A stretch of 40,673 nucleotides of DNA from Acidobacteriaceae bacterium (GTDB taxonomy: Bacteria; Acidobacteriota; Terriglobia; Terriglobales; Acidobacteriaceae). Positions 33,454-40,673 of the stretch are shown here, piece by piece. Position 1 is the first letter of the stretch. Every line of letters begins with the position of its first letter. Made by a program: the position numbers and the translations under genes. The notes beneath the pieces were generated by a model. It worked only from the letters and a program-made list of their open reading frames with translations, searched no databases and had not been told where the DNA came from. The DNA lies in contig JARLFY010000027.1 of NCBI GenBank assembly GCA_031296325.1, positions 1 through 40,673 of the forward strand, given 5' to 3'.

Positions 33454-34625
33454 CTGAGTTGCTTGCGGAATCGCCGGACGCTGAGCGAGACCAGAACGAG
33501 AGTGAAGAGGAAGAGGCCGAGGAAATTTGGCCATACGTCGGCAAATCCACCTCCCTTGAGCATGGTTCCGCGGACAATGGCCGCGAAGTGATGAACCGGG
33601 TTCAGCACGGTGAGAGGCTGTAGCCACTTTGGCATCGCTTCGATGGGATTGAGCGCTCCCGACAAGGACGCGAGCGGCGGATTGAGGAAGAAGCTGGTGA
33701 GCTGCGCCTGCTGCGCCGACCGGCTGAAGGTGGCGATCACCGTGCCGATGCTGATGCCGGAGAGGATGCAGAGGCATCCTGCGCAGATCAGAAGAAGAAG
33801 ACTGCCACGGAAGGGAACAGAAAAGACAAGGCGGAGAACCGCAATGGCGGCGAGCATCATCAACGAGAGGAGGAAGAAGAGCGGGGCGATCTTGGCGACG
33901 ATGATCTCGGTGGTGCTGGCCGGAGACATGAGGAGTTGCTCGATGGTTCCGGCCTCGCGTTCGCGGACCATCGATGCAGACGCGACCATAGTGCTGTTGA
34001 GGATGAGCAATAGGCCGAGAACTCCGGTGACGATGAACCAGGAATCGACCAGACCGGGGTTGAAGAGGAAGGCGGGCTGAAGCTGAATCTGGCCGCGTCG
34101 GGCGAGGTTCGGTGCGACGGTCGGCTGGACCTGAAGATGGATTCCATTTTGGCGCAGGTTGACGTTGTAGCTCTGGAGAACGCCCTGCGCATAGGCGCGA
34201 CTGATGGTGGCGGTGTTGGCGTTGGTGGCGTTCAGCAGGAGTTGTACGGTGGTGGGCCGCTGGCGAGCGAGATCGCGCGCATAGTCGTAGGGGACGACGA
34301 GACCGGCGTCGGCGTCGCCACGGCTGACCGCGTCGCCGAGCTGATCGACGGAGGCGTAGTAACCGGCGAGGCGAAAACTCTTGCTCTCGGTGAGCGTCGA
34401 GATCAACTCGCGACTCTCTGGCGTGCGGTTGTCATCGACCACGGCGAGGCGGAGATCGGAGACGTTGGAACTGAGCGCAAAGCCGAAGAGCGTGAGTTGC
34501 AGAATTGGCGGAAGCACCAGAGAGATCTGTAGGCGCCGGTCGCGGCGAATCTGGTTGAACTCCTTTTTGACCAGAGCGCGCATGCGATAGCTGAAGAGAT
34601 GGCGGAAGAGTCCGGTCAGAGTCAT
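33450..34625 (-). CDS. ABC-2 type permease, second of pair (YbhR-like)
   Basis: The product is 391 residues. One N-terminal transmembrane helix (LQISLVLPPILQLTLFGFAL), a large periplasmic domain (about 50-200, including LAVVDDNRTPESRELI) and five C-terminal helices (WFIVTGVLGLLLILNSTMV, IAPLFFLLSLMMLAAIAVL, LLLLICAGCLCILSGISIG, then two more) match the ABC2_membrane_3 fold. The conserved REREAGTIEQLLMSP follows the second helix. The ATG at 34625 overlaps the TGA of the preceding permease (ATGA); the open frame further upstream only shadows that gene. It is the last gene of the operon, and its stop lies in a dispersed repeat. I take it as YbhR counterpart from gene order. Confidence 0.9.
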   Translation of the reverse strand: MTLTGLFRHLFSYRMRALVKKEFNQIRRDRRLQISLVLPPILQLTLFGFALSSNVSDLRLAVVDDNRTPESRELISTLTESKSFRLAGYYASVDQLGDAVSRGDADAGLVVPYDYARDLARQRPTTVQLLLNATNANTATISRAYAQGVLQSYNVNLRQNGIHLQVQPTVAPNLARRGQIQLQPAFLFNPGLVDSWFIVTGVLGLLLILNSTMVASASMVREREAGTIEQLLMSPASTTEIIVAKIAPLFFLLSLMMLAAIAVLRLVFSVPFRGSLLLLICAGCLCILSGISIGTVIATFSRSAQQAQLTSFFLNPPLASLSGALNPIEAMPKWLQPLTVLNPVHHFAAIVRGTMLKGGGFADVWPNFLGLFLFTLVLVSLSVRRFRKQLS

Positions 34626-35719
34626 GACTTCACCTGCATCTTTCTCATACCGTTCCACGCAAGCAGGTAAAAGATGGAGCCGATGATGCCGATGAAGATC
34701 ACTTTGTACCAGACGGCGGGCCAACCTCCGCCTTGCAACAGCGCGTCGCGAACGATCTCGATGAAGTAACGGCCCCAGACGAAGTTGGAGATCCAACGCA
34801 GGCCAATGGGGATGTTCTGCACCGGAAACATCAGACCGGAGAGCAGGAAGACGAGGAGAAAGCCGCCCAGCGCGACGACCTGCATCGCTGCGGTCTGGTT
34901 GGGAATTTTGACGCCGATCATGGTTCCGAACGAGGCCACGCAGAAGGTGTAGAGAATGGTGGCGACAAAGACAGGCGTGGGGTCGCCGGCGAAGGTTAGT
35001 CCGAAGTAGGTGAAGAGAAACGCCGACATGACGACGGCTTCGCCGAGCGCGACGACCATGAAGGCGAAGATCTTGCCGAGAAGAAACTCATGCGCGGAGA
35101 TGCTCGACACATAGACCTGAAGGATGGTCTTCTGCTCGCTCTCTCTGGCCATGGCAAGGCCAGCAAGAAGCGGCGGAAACATGGAGAGGGCAAGGACGAA
35201 GACTCCGGGGCCGTAGAACTTTTTCGACGAGAGGCCGGGATTGAACCACAGGCGAAAGGCAGCCTGCACGGGCGCGGGCGCAGCGATCTGCTGGTTGTAG
35301 GCGTTGGCGATCTGAAGGGCGTCGCCGGAGACGAGCTTGGCGGTGTTGGCGTCGGATGCGTCGACGATGAGTTGCACGGGAGAGTTGACGCCACTCGCCT
35401 GATCGCGACCGAAGTGGGGCGGGATAATTAGCACGGCTCGCGCGGCGTTCGAGGCAAGAGCCGCTTCGGCGGGTTTGTCGACGGGCCACGCAATTACATG
35501 AAAGGTGATTGAGGCGCGGAAGACATCGATGAAATGGTTGGAGGCGGAGGAACCGTCGAAGTCCTGCACGATGATGGGGAGATCGTAGACGGTGAGCGAG
35601 AGAGCAGCACTCATCAGCAGAAGCATGACGAGAGGCAGTGCCAGGGCGAGCGCCAACGTGCGCCAGTCTCGAACGATCTGGGTAAGCTCTTTGCGCGACT
35701 GTGCGAGGATGCGTCTCAT
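34622..35719 (-). CDS. ABC-2 type permease, first of pair (YbhS-like)
   Basis: The product is 365 residues with the same plan as its neighbour: a membrane helix near the N-terminus (LALALALPLVMLLLMSAALSL), a periplasmic domain (PIIVQDFDGSSASNHFIDVF, ARAVLIIPPHFGRD) and a C-terminal helical bundle (VFVLALSMFPPLLAGLAMA, IFAFMVVALGEAVVMSAFLF, FVATILYTFCVASFGTMIGV, VVALGGFLLVFLLSGLMFP). SEQKTILQVYVSS replaces the usual RE-R-GT-E motif after the second helix. The two permeases should form a heterodimer energised by the tandem ATPase. It follows the ATPase gene by 30 bases and overlaps the next permease by four. Confidence 0.9.
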   Translation of the reverse strand: MRRILAQSRKELTQIVRDWRTLALALALPLVMLLLMSAALSLTVYDLPIIVQDFDGSSASNHFIDVFRASITFHVIAWPVDKPAEAALASNAARAVLIIPPHFGRDQASGVNSPVQLIVDASDANTAKLVSGDALQIANAYNQQIAAPAPVQAAFRLWFNPGLSSKKFYGPGVFVLALSMFPPLLAGLAMARESEQKTILQVYVSSISAHEFLLGKIFAFMVVALGEAVVMSAFLFTYFGLTFAGDPTPVFVATILYTFCVASFGTMIGVKIPNQTAAMQVVALGGFLLVFLLSGLMFPVQNIPIGLRWISNFVWGRYFIEIVRDALLQGGGWPAVWYKVIFIGIIGSIFYLLAWNGMRKMQVKS

Positions 35720-35749
35720 CGCTGCTCCCGGATACTTCGCTGCTCTCGA

Positions 35750-37756
35750 CTATTTTTCAAGCGACACCTTGCCTTCGAGACGAGCCTTTTCGACGATGGA
35801 GATGAAGACGTCTTCCAGCGAGAAGCGATCTTCTCGCGCGCTGAAAACACGCAGGCCAGCGGCTTCGAGTTGTTGCGTGGTCTGTTGGATTGCAATCTCG
35901 GGAGCGTCTTCGGTGATGAGGTGAAGACGTTCTCCGAAGAGGGAGACGCGCCAGCCTTCGGTTGTGTGTTTGAGCAGATCCACGGCGCGCTGTGGCTGAT
36001 CGACGATGAGTTGCAACAGGTGTCCGGTCTGCCGACTCTTGATGCCGCTGGGCGTTCCCTCCGCAACGAGTTCCCCGGCGACCATCATGCCGAGACGATT
36101 GCACTGTTCCGCCTCTTCGAGGTAGTGCGTGGTGACGAGGATGGCTGCGCCGGTGTCCGCCAGTCGGTTGATCATCGTCCAAAAGGCGCGGCGGGCAAGA
36201 GGATCGACGCCGGAGGTCGGTTCGTCGAGGAAGAGAATGTCGGGCTCGTGCAGAATGGCCGCGCCAAAGGCGACGCGCTGTTTCCATCCTCCGGGAAGGC
36301 TGCCGGTCAGCTGATCCTGCTTGCCTTCAAGTCCAGAGAAGGAGAGAACCCAGCGAATTTTTTCTTCGCGCTCCGCGTCGGGGACGCCATAGACTCCGGC
36401 GAAGAAGTCGAGGTTCTGGCGGATCGAGAGATCGTCGTAGAGGGAGAACTTTTGCGACATGTAGCCGATGCGCTTGCGAACCGCCTCGCTGCGCAGATTA
36501 CCCGTGGCACCAGCCAACTCCATGCTGCCGCCGGTGGGTTCGAGCAGGCCGCAGAGCATGCGGATGGTGGTCGTCTTGCCCGCTCCGTTAGCTCCCAACA
36601 GGCCGTAGACCTCGCCGTTGCGAATCTGTAGGCTGACGTTCTTGACCGCGGTGAATCCGTCAAAATCTTTGAGGAGGCTCTTCGCGTCGATTGCGATTTG
36701 CCCGCGCAGAGAGCTGTGATTGTGTCGCGAAGGGAACTCGGAGGAATGCAGATCCTGTCCCAACGCACGCAGGCGGGCGACGAAGGTATTCTCCAGCGTG
36801 GGCTGATCGACGTGCATCTCTTCGATCGAAACTCCTGCGCGCGTGAGTTCCTCTGTGACTTGCTGCTGCGCCTGATCTGGATCGCGGACGAGCAGGTCAA
36901 GACGGTCGCCGAAGCGCTGCACGTCGAGGATGTCGTCGTCTGGGCCGGAATGCGAAGCGAGAATGCTCTCCGTCTTGCGCAGGTCTGGCGTGCGCAGCTC
37001 AATGCGCTTTGCGTTGAGGCTGGCGCAGAGTTCCGTGGAACTGCCGATCTGTAGAATCTGTCCCTGATGCATGAAGGCGATGCGGTGACAACGCTCGGCC
37101 TCGTCGAGGTAGGGCGTGGCGACGAGGATGGTGAGGCCATCGGCGGAGAGATGCGCGAGCGCGTCCCAGAACTCGCGGCGTGAGACGGGATCGACGCCGG
37201 TCGTCGGCTCGTCGAGCAGAAGAATGCGCGGCTGCGGAACCAACGCGCAGATGAGTGAGAGCTTCTGCCGCATGCCTCCGCTCAACTTTCCGGCGAGGCG
37301 GTCGGCAAAGCGATCCATGTCGAACATGCGAAGGTACTGCTGGCCGCGCGCGACGATTTGCTGTGGAGAAATGCGGCGCAGATCGCCGCAGTAGCGAATG
37401 TTTTCCGCAACCGTTAGGTCGGGGTAGAGGCTGAAGCTCTGTGTGAGATAGCCAGTCTGTGAGCGCATCTCGCGCGCCGGACTGCCAAAGATGTTGGCGA
37501 CGCCGGAGGTCGCCTCCATCACTCCGGCAAGGATCTGGAAGGTCGAGGTCTTGCCCGCGCCGTCGGGTCCGATGAGGCCGAAGATCTCGCGTGGACGAAC
37601 CTCCAGCTTGATTCCTCGCACGGCCTCGACTTTGCCGTAGCGTTTGGTCAGATCGCGCGCGTCGATGGCTGGCGTCGCGGCAAGACCCTCTGCTGCGTCG
37701 CGATCGACCTCGCGGACTGGAGTTGCGGCAATCACTTGTGTGTGCCCTTCGGCCAT
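35750..37756 (-). CDS. Tandem ABC ATPase (YbhF-like), two NBDs in one chain
   Basis: The product is 668 residues with two nucleotide-binding domains. NBD1: Walker A GPDGAGKT (63-70), signature LSGGM (158-162), Walker B ILLLDE (178-183), but Pro215 where the H-loop His is expected (VATPYLDEAE). NBD2: Walker A GANGAGKT (388-395), divergent signature LPGGW (487-491), Walker B ILFLDE (507-512), His544 in VTTHYLEEAE. In the folded dimer one ATP site would combine NBD2 Walker motifs and His with the canonical NBD1 signature, while the other lacks His and has the divergent signature. The ATPase would power the two permeases. Its start overlaps the membrane-fusion gene by 25 bases, indicating coupling. 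Confidence 0.93.
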   Translation of the reverse strand: MAEGHTQVIAATPVREVDRDAAEGLAATPAIDARDLTKRYGKVEAVRGIKLEVRPREIFGLIGPDGAGKTSTFQILAGVMEATSGVANIFGSPAREMRSQTGYLTQSFSLYPDLTVAENIRYCGDLRRISPQQIVARGQQYLRMFDMDRFADRLAGKLSGGMRQKLSLICALVPQPRILLLDEPTTGVDPVSRREFWDALAHLSADGLTILVATPYLDEAERCHRIAFMHQGQILQIGSSTELCASLNAKRIELRTPDLRKTESILASHSGPDDDILDVQRFGDRLDLLVRDPDQAQQQVTEELTRAGVSIEEMHVDQPTLENTFVARLRALGQDLHSSEFPSRHNHSSLRGQIAIDAKSLLKDFDGFTAVKNVSLQIRNGEVYGLLGANGAGKTTTIRMLCGLLEPTGGSMELAGATGNLRSEAVRKRIGYMSQKFSLYDDLSIRQNLDFFAGVYGVPDAEREEKIRWVLSFSGLEGKQDQLTGSLPGGWKQRVAFGAAILHEPDILFLDEPTSGVDPLARRAFWTMINRLADTGAAILVTTHYLEEAEQCNRLGMMVAGELVAEGTPSGIKSRQTGHLLQLIVDQPQRAVDLLKHTTEGWRVSLFGERLHLITEDAPEIAIQQTTQQLEAAGLRVFSAREDRFSLEDVFISIVEKARLEGKVSLEK

Positions 37757-39006
37757 GTGTCGCCACTGACGAGGACTTCGCCATCGGCGGGCATTCCCGG
37801 CTTGGCAAATCCGAAGCCCGACTTCAATTGCAGCTTGATGCCGACGACCTGCTTGATGCGGTCGTCGCGGAAGTAGGTATTCTCCGGGGTAAAGGTGGCC
37901 TGCGGATCGATGCGCGAGACGGTCGCGTCAATCGGCTGCTTGGGGTTTGAATCAAGATAAACGCGCGCGGACTGACCGATCTTTACTTTGCCGATCTGCC
38001 CCTCTGGCACGAAGCCGCGCAGATAGACTTTGCTGAGGTCGAGCAGCGTGATGAGGGCGGTTCCGGCGGGGATGACCTCGCCGGGTTCGGCGGCGCGGGT
38101 GACCACGGTGCCGCTGAAGGGCGCGCGTATGGTGAGGTCGTTGCGATTGTCTTCGGCCTCGGCGAGTTGGGCGCGAGCCTGTTGCGTCTGCGCCGTTGCG
38201 CTGGCGACCTCAGCCTGCTGCGCGTCCATCTGTCTTTGCACCAGCGCGACCTGTGACTCGCGGAGGTTGGGATTGGTCAGCGTCGCCCGCGCGGTCGTCA
38301 ACTCGGCCTGCGCCGCTTCTACACGGCGCTTTGCGGCGGCGACTGCGGCGGCCTGCTGATCGGCGGCGGTGGCGGCCTGTAGGCCCTGACGCTCCGAGAC
38401 GGCGCCGGACTTTGCCAGGCGCGTGTAGGCTTCTTTGTCGAAGGCGGCGATCTGATAGGCGGCCTGCTGTTGCGCAAGGTCAGACTCTGCGGCGGCTAGC
38501 TCGGCCTGCGCTTGCTTGACGTGGCCTTCGCTGTCGAACTTCGATTGACCAACCTGAAGTCGGCTCTGATTCAACTCCTGCTGAAGAACGGCGATCTGCT
38601 GGCGTGCGGCATCGCCCTTCGCTTCGGCGGCGGCGAGTGCAGCCCTGGACTGATCCTCGCGCGCACGAATCTGCGCATCGTCGAGGATGGCAATGATGTC
38701 TCCCGCATTGACGCTGTCGCCCTCGCGCACGCGCAGTTCGAGGATGCGCCCGGTGGTCTTGGAGGCAACGGCGGAGTCGTCGCCCTCGATGCGCCCGCTG
38801 ACCGCGACGATGCTGTCGGGAAGAGCGGGAGTGGCGAAGAAGACGCGCCAAACGACAAAGGCTAGCCCAATCAGCAAGAGAATGCCGATGACTCGTCGTA
38901 TGCTGCGGCGACGTTGCAACGCAGCGAGATTCGTGGCGTCTGCGGTGTCTGGCTGCGCTGCCGTCTCGGCCTGCTGCGGCGAACTGGGTGGTATGGATGC
39001 GCTCAT
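37732..39006 (-). CDS. HlyD/YbhG-like membrane-fusion protein
   Basis: The product is 424 residues. A cytoplasmic N-terminus is followed by one transmembrane helix (VIGILLLIGLAFVVWRVFF, about 39-57), a biotinyl-lipoyl-like half (VSGRIEGDDSAVASKTTGRI, VREGDSVNAGDIIAILDD), a long Ala/Gln-rich coiled-coil hairpin (about 110-280) and a beta-barrel domain (IRAPFSGTVVTRAAEPGEVI, LDLSKVYLRGFVPEGQIGKV). Such proteins link an inner-membrane exporter to an outer-membrane channel; no TolC-like gene is in the window. It starts within the TetR stop (ATGA overlap). The coiled coil is long for YbhG, closer to EmrA length. Confidence 0.92.
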   Translation of the reverse strand: MSASIPPSSPQQAETAAQPDTADATNLAALQRRRSIRRVIGILLLIGLAFVVWRVFFATPALPDSIVAVSGRIEGDDSAVASKTTGRILELRVREGDSVNAGDIIAILDDAQIRAREDQSRAALAAAEAKGDAARQQIAVLQQELNQSRLQVGQSKFDSEGHVKQAQAELAAAESDLAQQQAAYQIAAFDKEAYTRLAKSGAVSERQGLQAATAADQQAAAVAAAKRRVEAAQAELTTARATLTNPNLRESQVALVQRQMDAQQAEVASATAQTQQARAQLAEAEDNRNDLTIRAPFSGTVVTRAAEPGEVIPAGTALITLLDLSKVYLRGFVPEGQIGKVKIGQSARVYLDSNPKQPIDATVSRIDPQATFTPENTYFRDDRIKQVVGIKLQLKSGFGFAKPGMPADGEVLVSGDTWPKGTHK

Positions 39007-39737
39007 TTACTTGCCCTCGGTTTTACTGCTCGCTTGGTTGCTTTGATGCTTTGAACCGAAATCATTGTGCGGTAACCCTGAATGTAAGAGAGGGAGAAAT
39101 CGGCGATGTGATCGGCGATGCGTTCCACCTGTTTGGGAGTCATCTTCAACTCGGGCCATGCACCCTGCAACAATGGGGATGCAAAGACGTATACAACGAT
39201 CTGGCCCATCACGCTGATGGTGCAAAGTCTGGTTTTTTCGTCGTTGGCTGGCAGGCCAATCATCTTTCCGATGAGTTCGAGTAAGCGGGTAAAGAGCGGG
39301 CGTCCGACTTCGTCGATAAGTTGTTGCAGCGCCGGGGTTGGTTGCGCCAACTCGTGGGCGAGGATTCGAAAGTGCCAATCGGGACGGTCTCCCCGGCAGA
39401 TGCTGCGCAGGCGGGCATGAATCACAGCTCGCAGAATGTCTTCCAGCGGAGCCGATTGCTCCAGAGCATTTTGCACGGCCTCGATCTCAGCCGCCTGCAA
39501 CGATTGCTGAACGGCCTCGGTGTACAGACCCAGCTTGTCGCCGAAGTGATAGTTGACGGCGGCAACATTGACCGACGCGGCGATGGAGATCTCGCGAATG
39601 GTGGCGGCCTGATAGCCCCGGTGGGCGAAGATTCTGCCGGCTACATTCAGCAGTTTGTTGCGGGTCGGATCAGCCTCTGCTGGTCGACGGGGACGCTTCG
39701 CCGTCTTCAAACTGCGCGAGGATGGGTTCTTGTCCAT
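39003..39737 (-). CDS. TetR-family regulator, CecR-like
   Basis: The product is 244 residues. After a basic N-terminal arm (SSRSLKTAKRPRRPAEADPT) comes a TetR helix-turn-helix (NKLLNVAGRIFAHRGYQAAT, IREISIAASVNVAAVNYHFG, DKLGLY, about 30-80). The C-terminal domain (FRILAHELAQPTPALQQLID, FTRLLELIGKMIG, MGQIVVYVFASP) resembles the CecR_C (DUF1956) ligand domain. In E. coli, CecR controls ybhG-ybhF-ybhS-ybhR and sensitivity to cefoperazone and chloramphenicol; here the regulator is first gene of the matching cluster and likely represses it. The ATG at 39737 has no clear Shine-Dalgarno; TTG at 39749 is an alternative. Its stop overlaps the membrane-fusion start. A 12-codon ORF in the same frame lies upstream. 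Confidence 0.9.
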   Translation of the reverse strand: MDKNPSSRSLKTAKRPRRPAEADPTRNKLLNVAGRIFAHRGYQAATIREISIAASVNVAAVNYHFGDKLGLYTEAVQQSLQAAEIEAVQNALEQSAPLEDILRAVIHARLRSICRGDRPDWHFRILAHELAQPTPALQQLIDEVGRPLFTRLLELIGKMIGLPANDEKTRLCTISVMGQIVVYVFASPLLQGAWPELKMTPKQVERIADHIADFSLSYIQGYRTMISVQSIKATKRAVKPRASK

Positions 39738-39748
39738 ATTCAAGCGCA

Positions 39749-39777
39749 AGAGTAAAACACTTGTTTGAACTTATCAA
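39749..39777 (-). promoter_or_regulatory. Putative promoter of the CecR-like efflux operon
   Basis: On the minus strand -35 TTGATA (39777-39772) and -10 TACTCT (39754-39749) are 17 bases apart; the same -10 is proposed for the small RNA. Start near 39742 would leave only about five bases before the ATG, so the message would be nearly leaderless. CAAG (39741-39744) and CTTG (39760-39763) arms overlap it and could be part of an operator. Confidence 0.4.
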
Positions 39778-39812
39778 TGCATATCTGTATCCGAGGATGC
39801 TTTGTTGGCCAT
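39774..39812 (-). CDS. Twelve-codon ORF with sequestered Shine-Dalgarno, upstream of the CecR-like gene
   Basis: On the minus strand AAGGAGGTGA is followed two bases later by ATG and an ORF encoding MANKASSDTDMH, ended by tandem stops TGA TAA. The Shine-Dalgarno is close to a perfect complement of the 16S 3' end and is far stronger than anything before the regulator ATG. It lies in the 3' arm of a seven-base stem (TCACCTC and GAGGTGA around GAAG; plus-strand 39815-39832). The ORF is in the same frame as the TetR gene, which starts 33 bases after the double stop. It could be a leader peptide, a remnant of an older longer regulator, or chance. Transcription across it is unproven. Confidence 0.4.
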   Translation of the reverse strand: MANKASSDTDMH

Positions 39813-39832
39813 CCTCACCTCCTTCGAGGTGA

Positions 39833-40139
39833 AAATAGTGCCACAACAGTAACGTCAGGAATCTGAATCGTCAGCATGATGTTGTAAATACAGCTACTTG
39901 TCTGTTAGCATCGCCGGATTCAGTCTCTCCGCCACTCGTGGCAATGTTTGAGACTGTGCGAGGTAAGCAGGCCTTGCACTAAATATTCGATACCGCTTAG
40001 TGCGGGGTGAGTCCTTGGTCTGAAAGCCGCATTCCAAGCTTCCAGCCTGAGGCGGTAGAATGCGGGCAGGGAAGATGTTGCGTCGTAACTGAGTCTGCAT
40101 CTGAACTACAGCGAGCTAGACCCTACAGGTGGGTAGATC
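39833..40139. other. Gap between the efflux operon and the aldo/keto reductase
   Basis: No gene seen. A perfect seven-base inverted repeat, GCACTAA (39976-39982) and TTAGTGC (39997-40003), lies about 140 bases before the reductase and could be an operator. No convincing promoter for the reductase was found. Confidence 0.4.
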
Positions 40140-40673
40140 ATGAAAATCAAGCAGCTTGGAAATTCGGATATGTGGCTCACCCCGATTGGTTTTGGTGCAT
40201 GGGCCGTGGGCGGCGGCGATTGGGAGTATTCCTGGGGGCCGCAGGACGACAAGGACTCGATTGCGGCGATCCACAAGGCGATCGATCTGGGCGTGAACTG
40301 GATCGACACGGCGGCGATCTACGGACTCGGTCACTCGGAAGAGGTGGTTGGTCGTGCGGTCAAGGAGTCTTCCACAAAGCCGTTTGTCTTCACCAAATGC
40401 GGCATGGTTTGGAACAGCAATCACGAGATTCGCCGCACTCTGCTGGAGATTCGTCGCGAGGTTGATGAGAGTCTGCGCCGTCTACAGGTCGAGGCGATCG
40501 ACCTCTATCAGATTCACTGGCCGGTCGAAGACAGAGACATCGAAGAGGGCTGGAGCACCATGGCCGACCTGAAGCGCGAAGGCAAGGTCCGCCACATCGG
40601 CGTCTCGAACTTCTCGACCTCGCAGATGGAGCGTTGCCTGGAAATTGCGCCGATCACCTCGCTCCAGCCACCC
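40140..40673 (+). CDS. Aldo/keto reductase, 3' end outside the window (partial)
   Basis: The visible 178 residues form the first half of an aldo/keto reductase barrel, an NADPH-dependent oxidoreductase. The catalytic tetrad is present: Asp56 and Tyr61 in WIDTAAIYG, Lys86 in VFTKCG, His126 in LYQIHWP. The later VRHIGVSNFSTSQME is also family-typical. The N-terminus (MKIKQLGNSDMWLTPIGFGAWAVGGGDW) resembles the YghZ/PLU1-type and general stress AKR groups that act on sugars or aldehydes; the substrate cannot be set. GGTGG seven bases before the ATG supports the start. The frame is open to the last base, so the gene continues beyond the window. Confidence 0.93.
   Translation, partial: MKIKQLGNSDMWLTPIGFGAWAVGGGDWEYSWGPQDDKDSIAAIHKAIDLGVNWIDTAAIYGLGHSEEVVGRAVKESSTKPFVFTKCGMVWNSNHEIRRTLLEIRREVDESLRRLQVEAIDLYQIHWPVEDRDIEEGWSTMADLKREGKVRHIGVSNFSTSQMERCLEIAPITSLQPP

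Noticed and set aside
35534..36631. 365-codon plus-strand frame over the ABC ATPase and permease
   Set aside because: Antisense shadow running across the junction of two real minus-strand genes.

Overview
The window looks like chromosomal DNA of an acidobacterium of the class Terriglobia (Granulicella, Edaphobacter or Terriglobus type). This rests on a very large carboxypeptidase-regulatory/TonB-like outer-membrane protein, a giant secreted NHL/Ig-like protein, DUF4230, DUF2752 and GYF_2 proteins, moderately high GC, and many short palindromic intergenic repeats. That assignment is inference; there is no rRNA or tRNA. No phage, transposon, CRISPR array or integrase was seen. The first ~180 bases (a 93-base, almost pure C run flanked by a decayed second copy of the neighbouring DNA) look like a contig-end artefact.

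Layout. 0.25-9.6 kb: a small beta-barrel protein, a TonB-like receptor and a divergent 1499-residue NHL/Ig-like secreted protein, the latter two reading away from two well-formed sigma-70-type promoters. 9.7-13.5 kb: DUF4230 protein, small membrane protein, fabD, and a tight pair of Bcp peroxiredoxin and polysaccharide deacetylase. 13.7-16.5 kb (minus): galT-galK and a DUF427 protein. 16.7-24.0 kb (minus): topA, dprA, yicC and an MsbA-like ABC exporter. 24.2-29.95 kb: MerR-like HTH/TPR fusion, GYF_2 membrane protein, DUF2752 protein, a fatty-acid desaturase (minus), manA and a secreted alpha/beta hydrolase. 30.0-33.3 kb: overlapping cysK-cysE, a candidate small RNA with its own promoter and terminator, and lpxD. 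33.4-39.7 kb (minus): a five-gene operon in the same order as Escherichia coli cecR-ybhG-ybhF-ybhS-ybhR (TetR regulator, membrane-fusion protein, tandem-NBD ATPase, two ABC-2 permeases). 40.1 kb to the end: an aldo/keto reductase cut by the window edge.

How genes work together: galT and galK are two Leloir steps; cysE and cysK make cysteine, and the CysE tail ends in Gly-Ile as needed to dock into CysK; lpxD and the MsbA-like exporter fit lipid A synthesis and export; the five-gene operon is an efflux system with its own regulator.

Most noteworthy: (1) an undescribed-looking ~111-nt structured RNA between cysE and lpxD; (2) a 12-codon ORF with a near-perfect but hairpin-sequestered Shine-Dalgarno, in frame with and just upstream of the CecR-like regulator; (3) a family of modular intergenic repeats, one module of which overlaps the stop codons of two unrelated genes; (4) a lipoprotein-signal-like segment near the C-terminus of the giant NHL protein. 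Many start codons were moved from the longest-ORF start on the basis of Shine-Dalgarno (SD) sequences, overlaps or family alignment; the reasons are in each entry.
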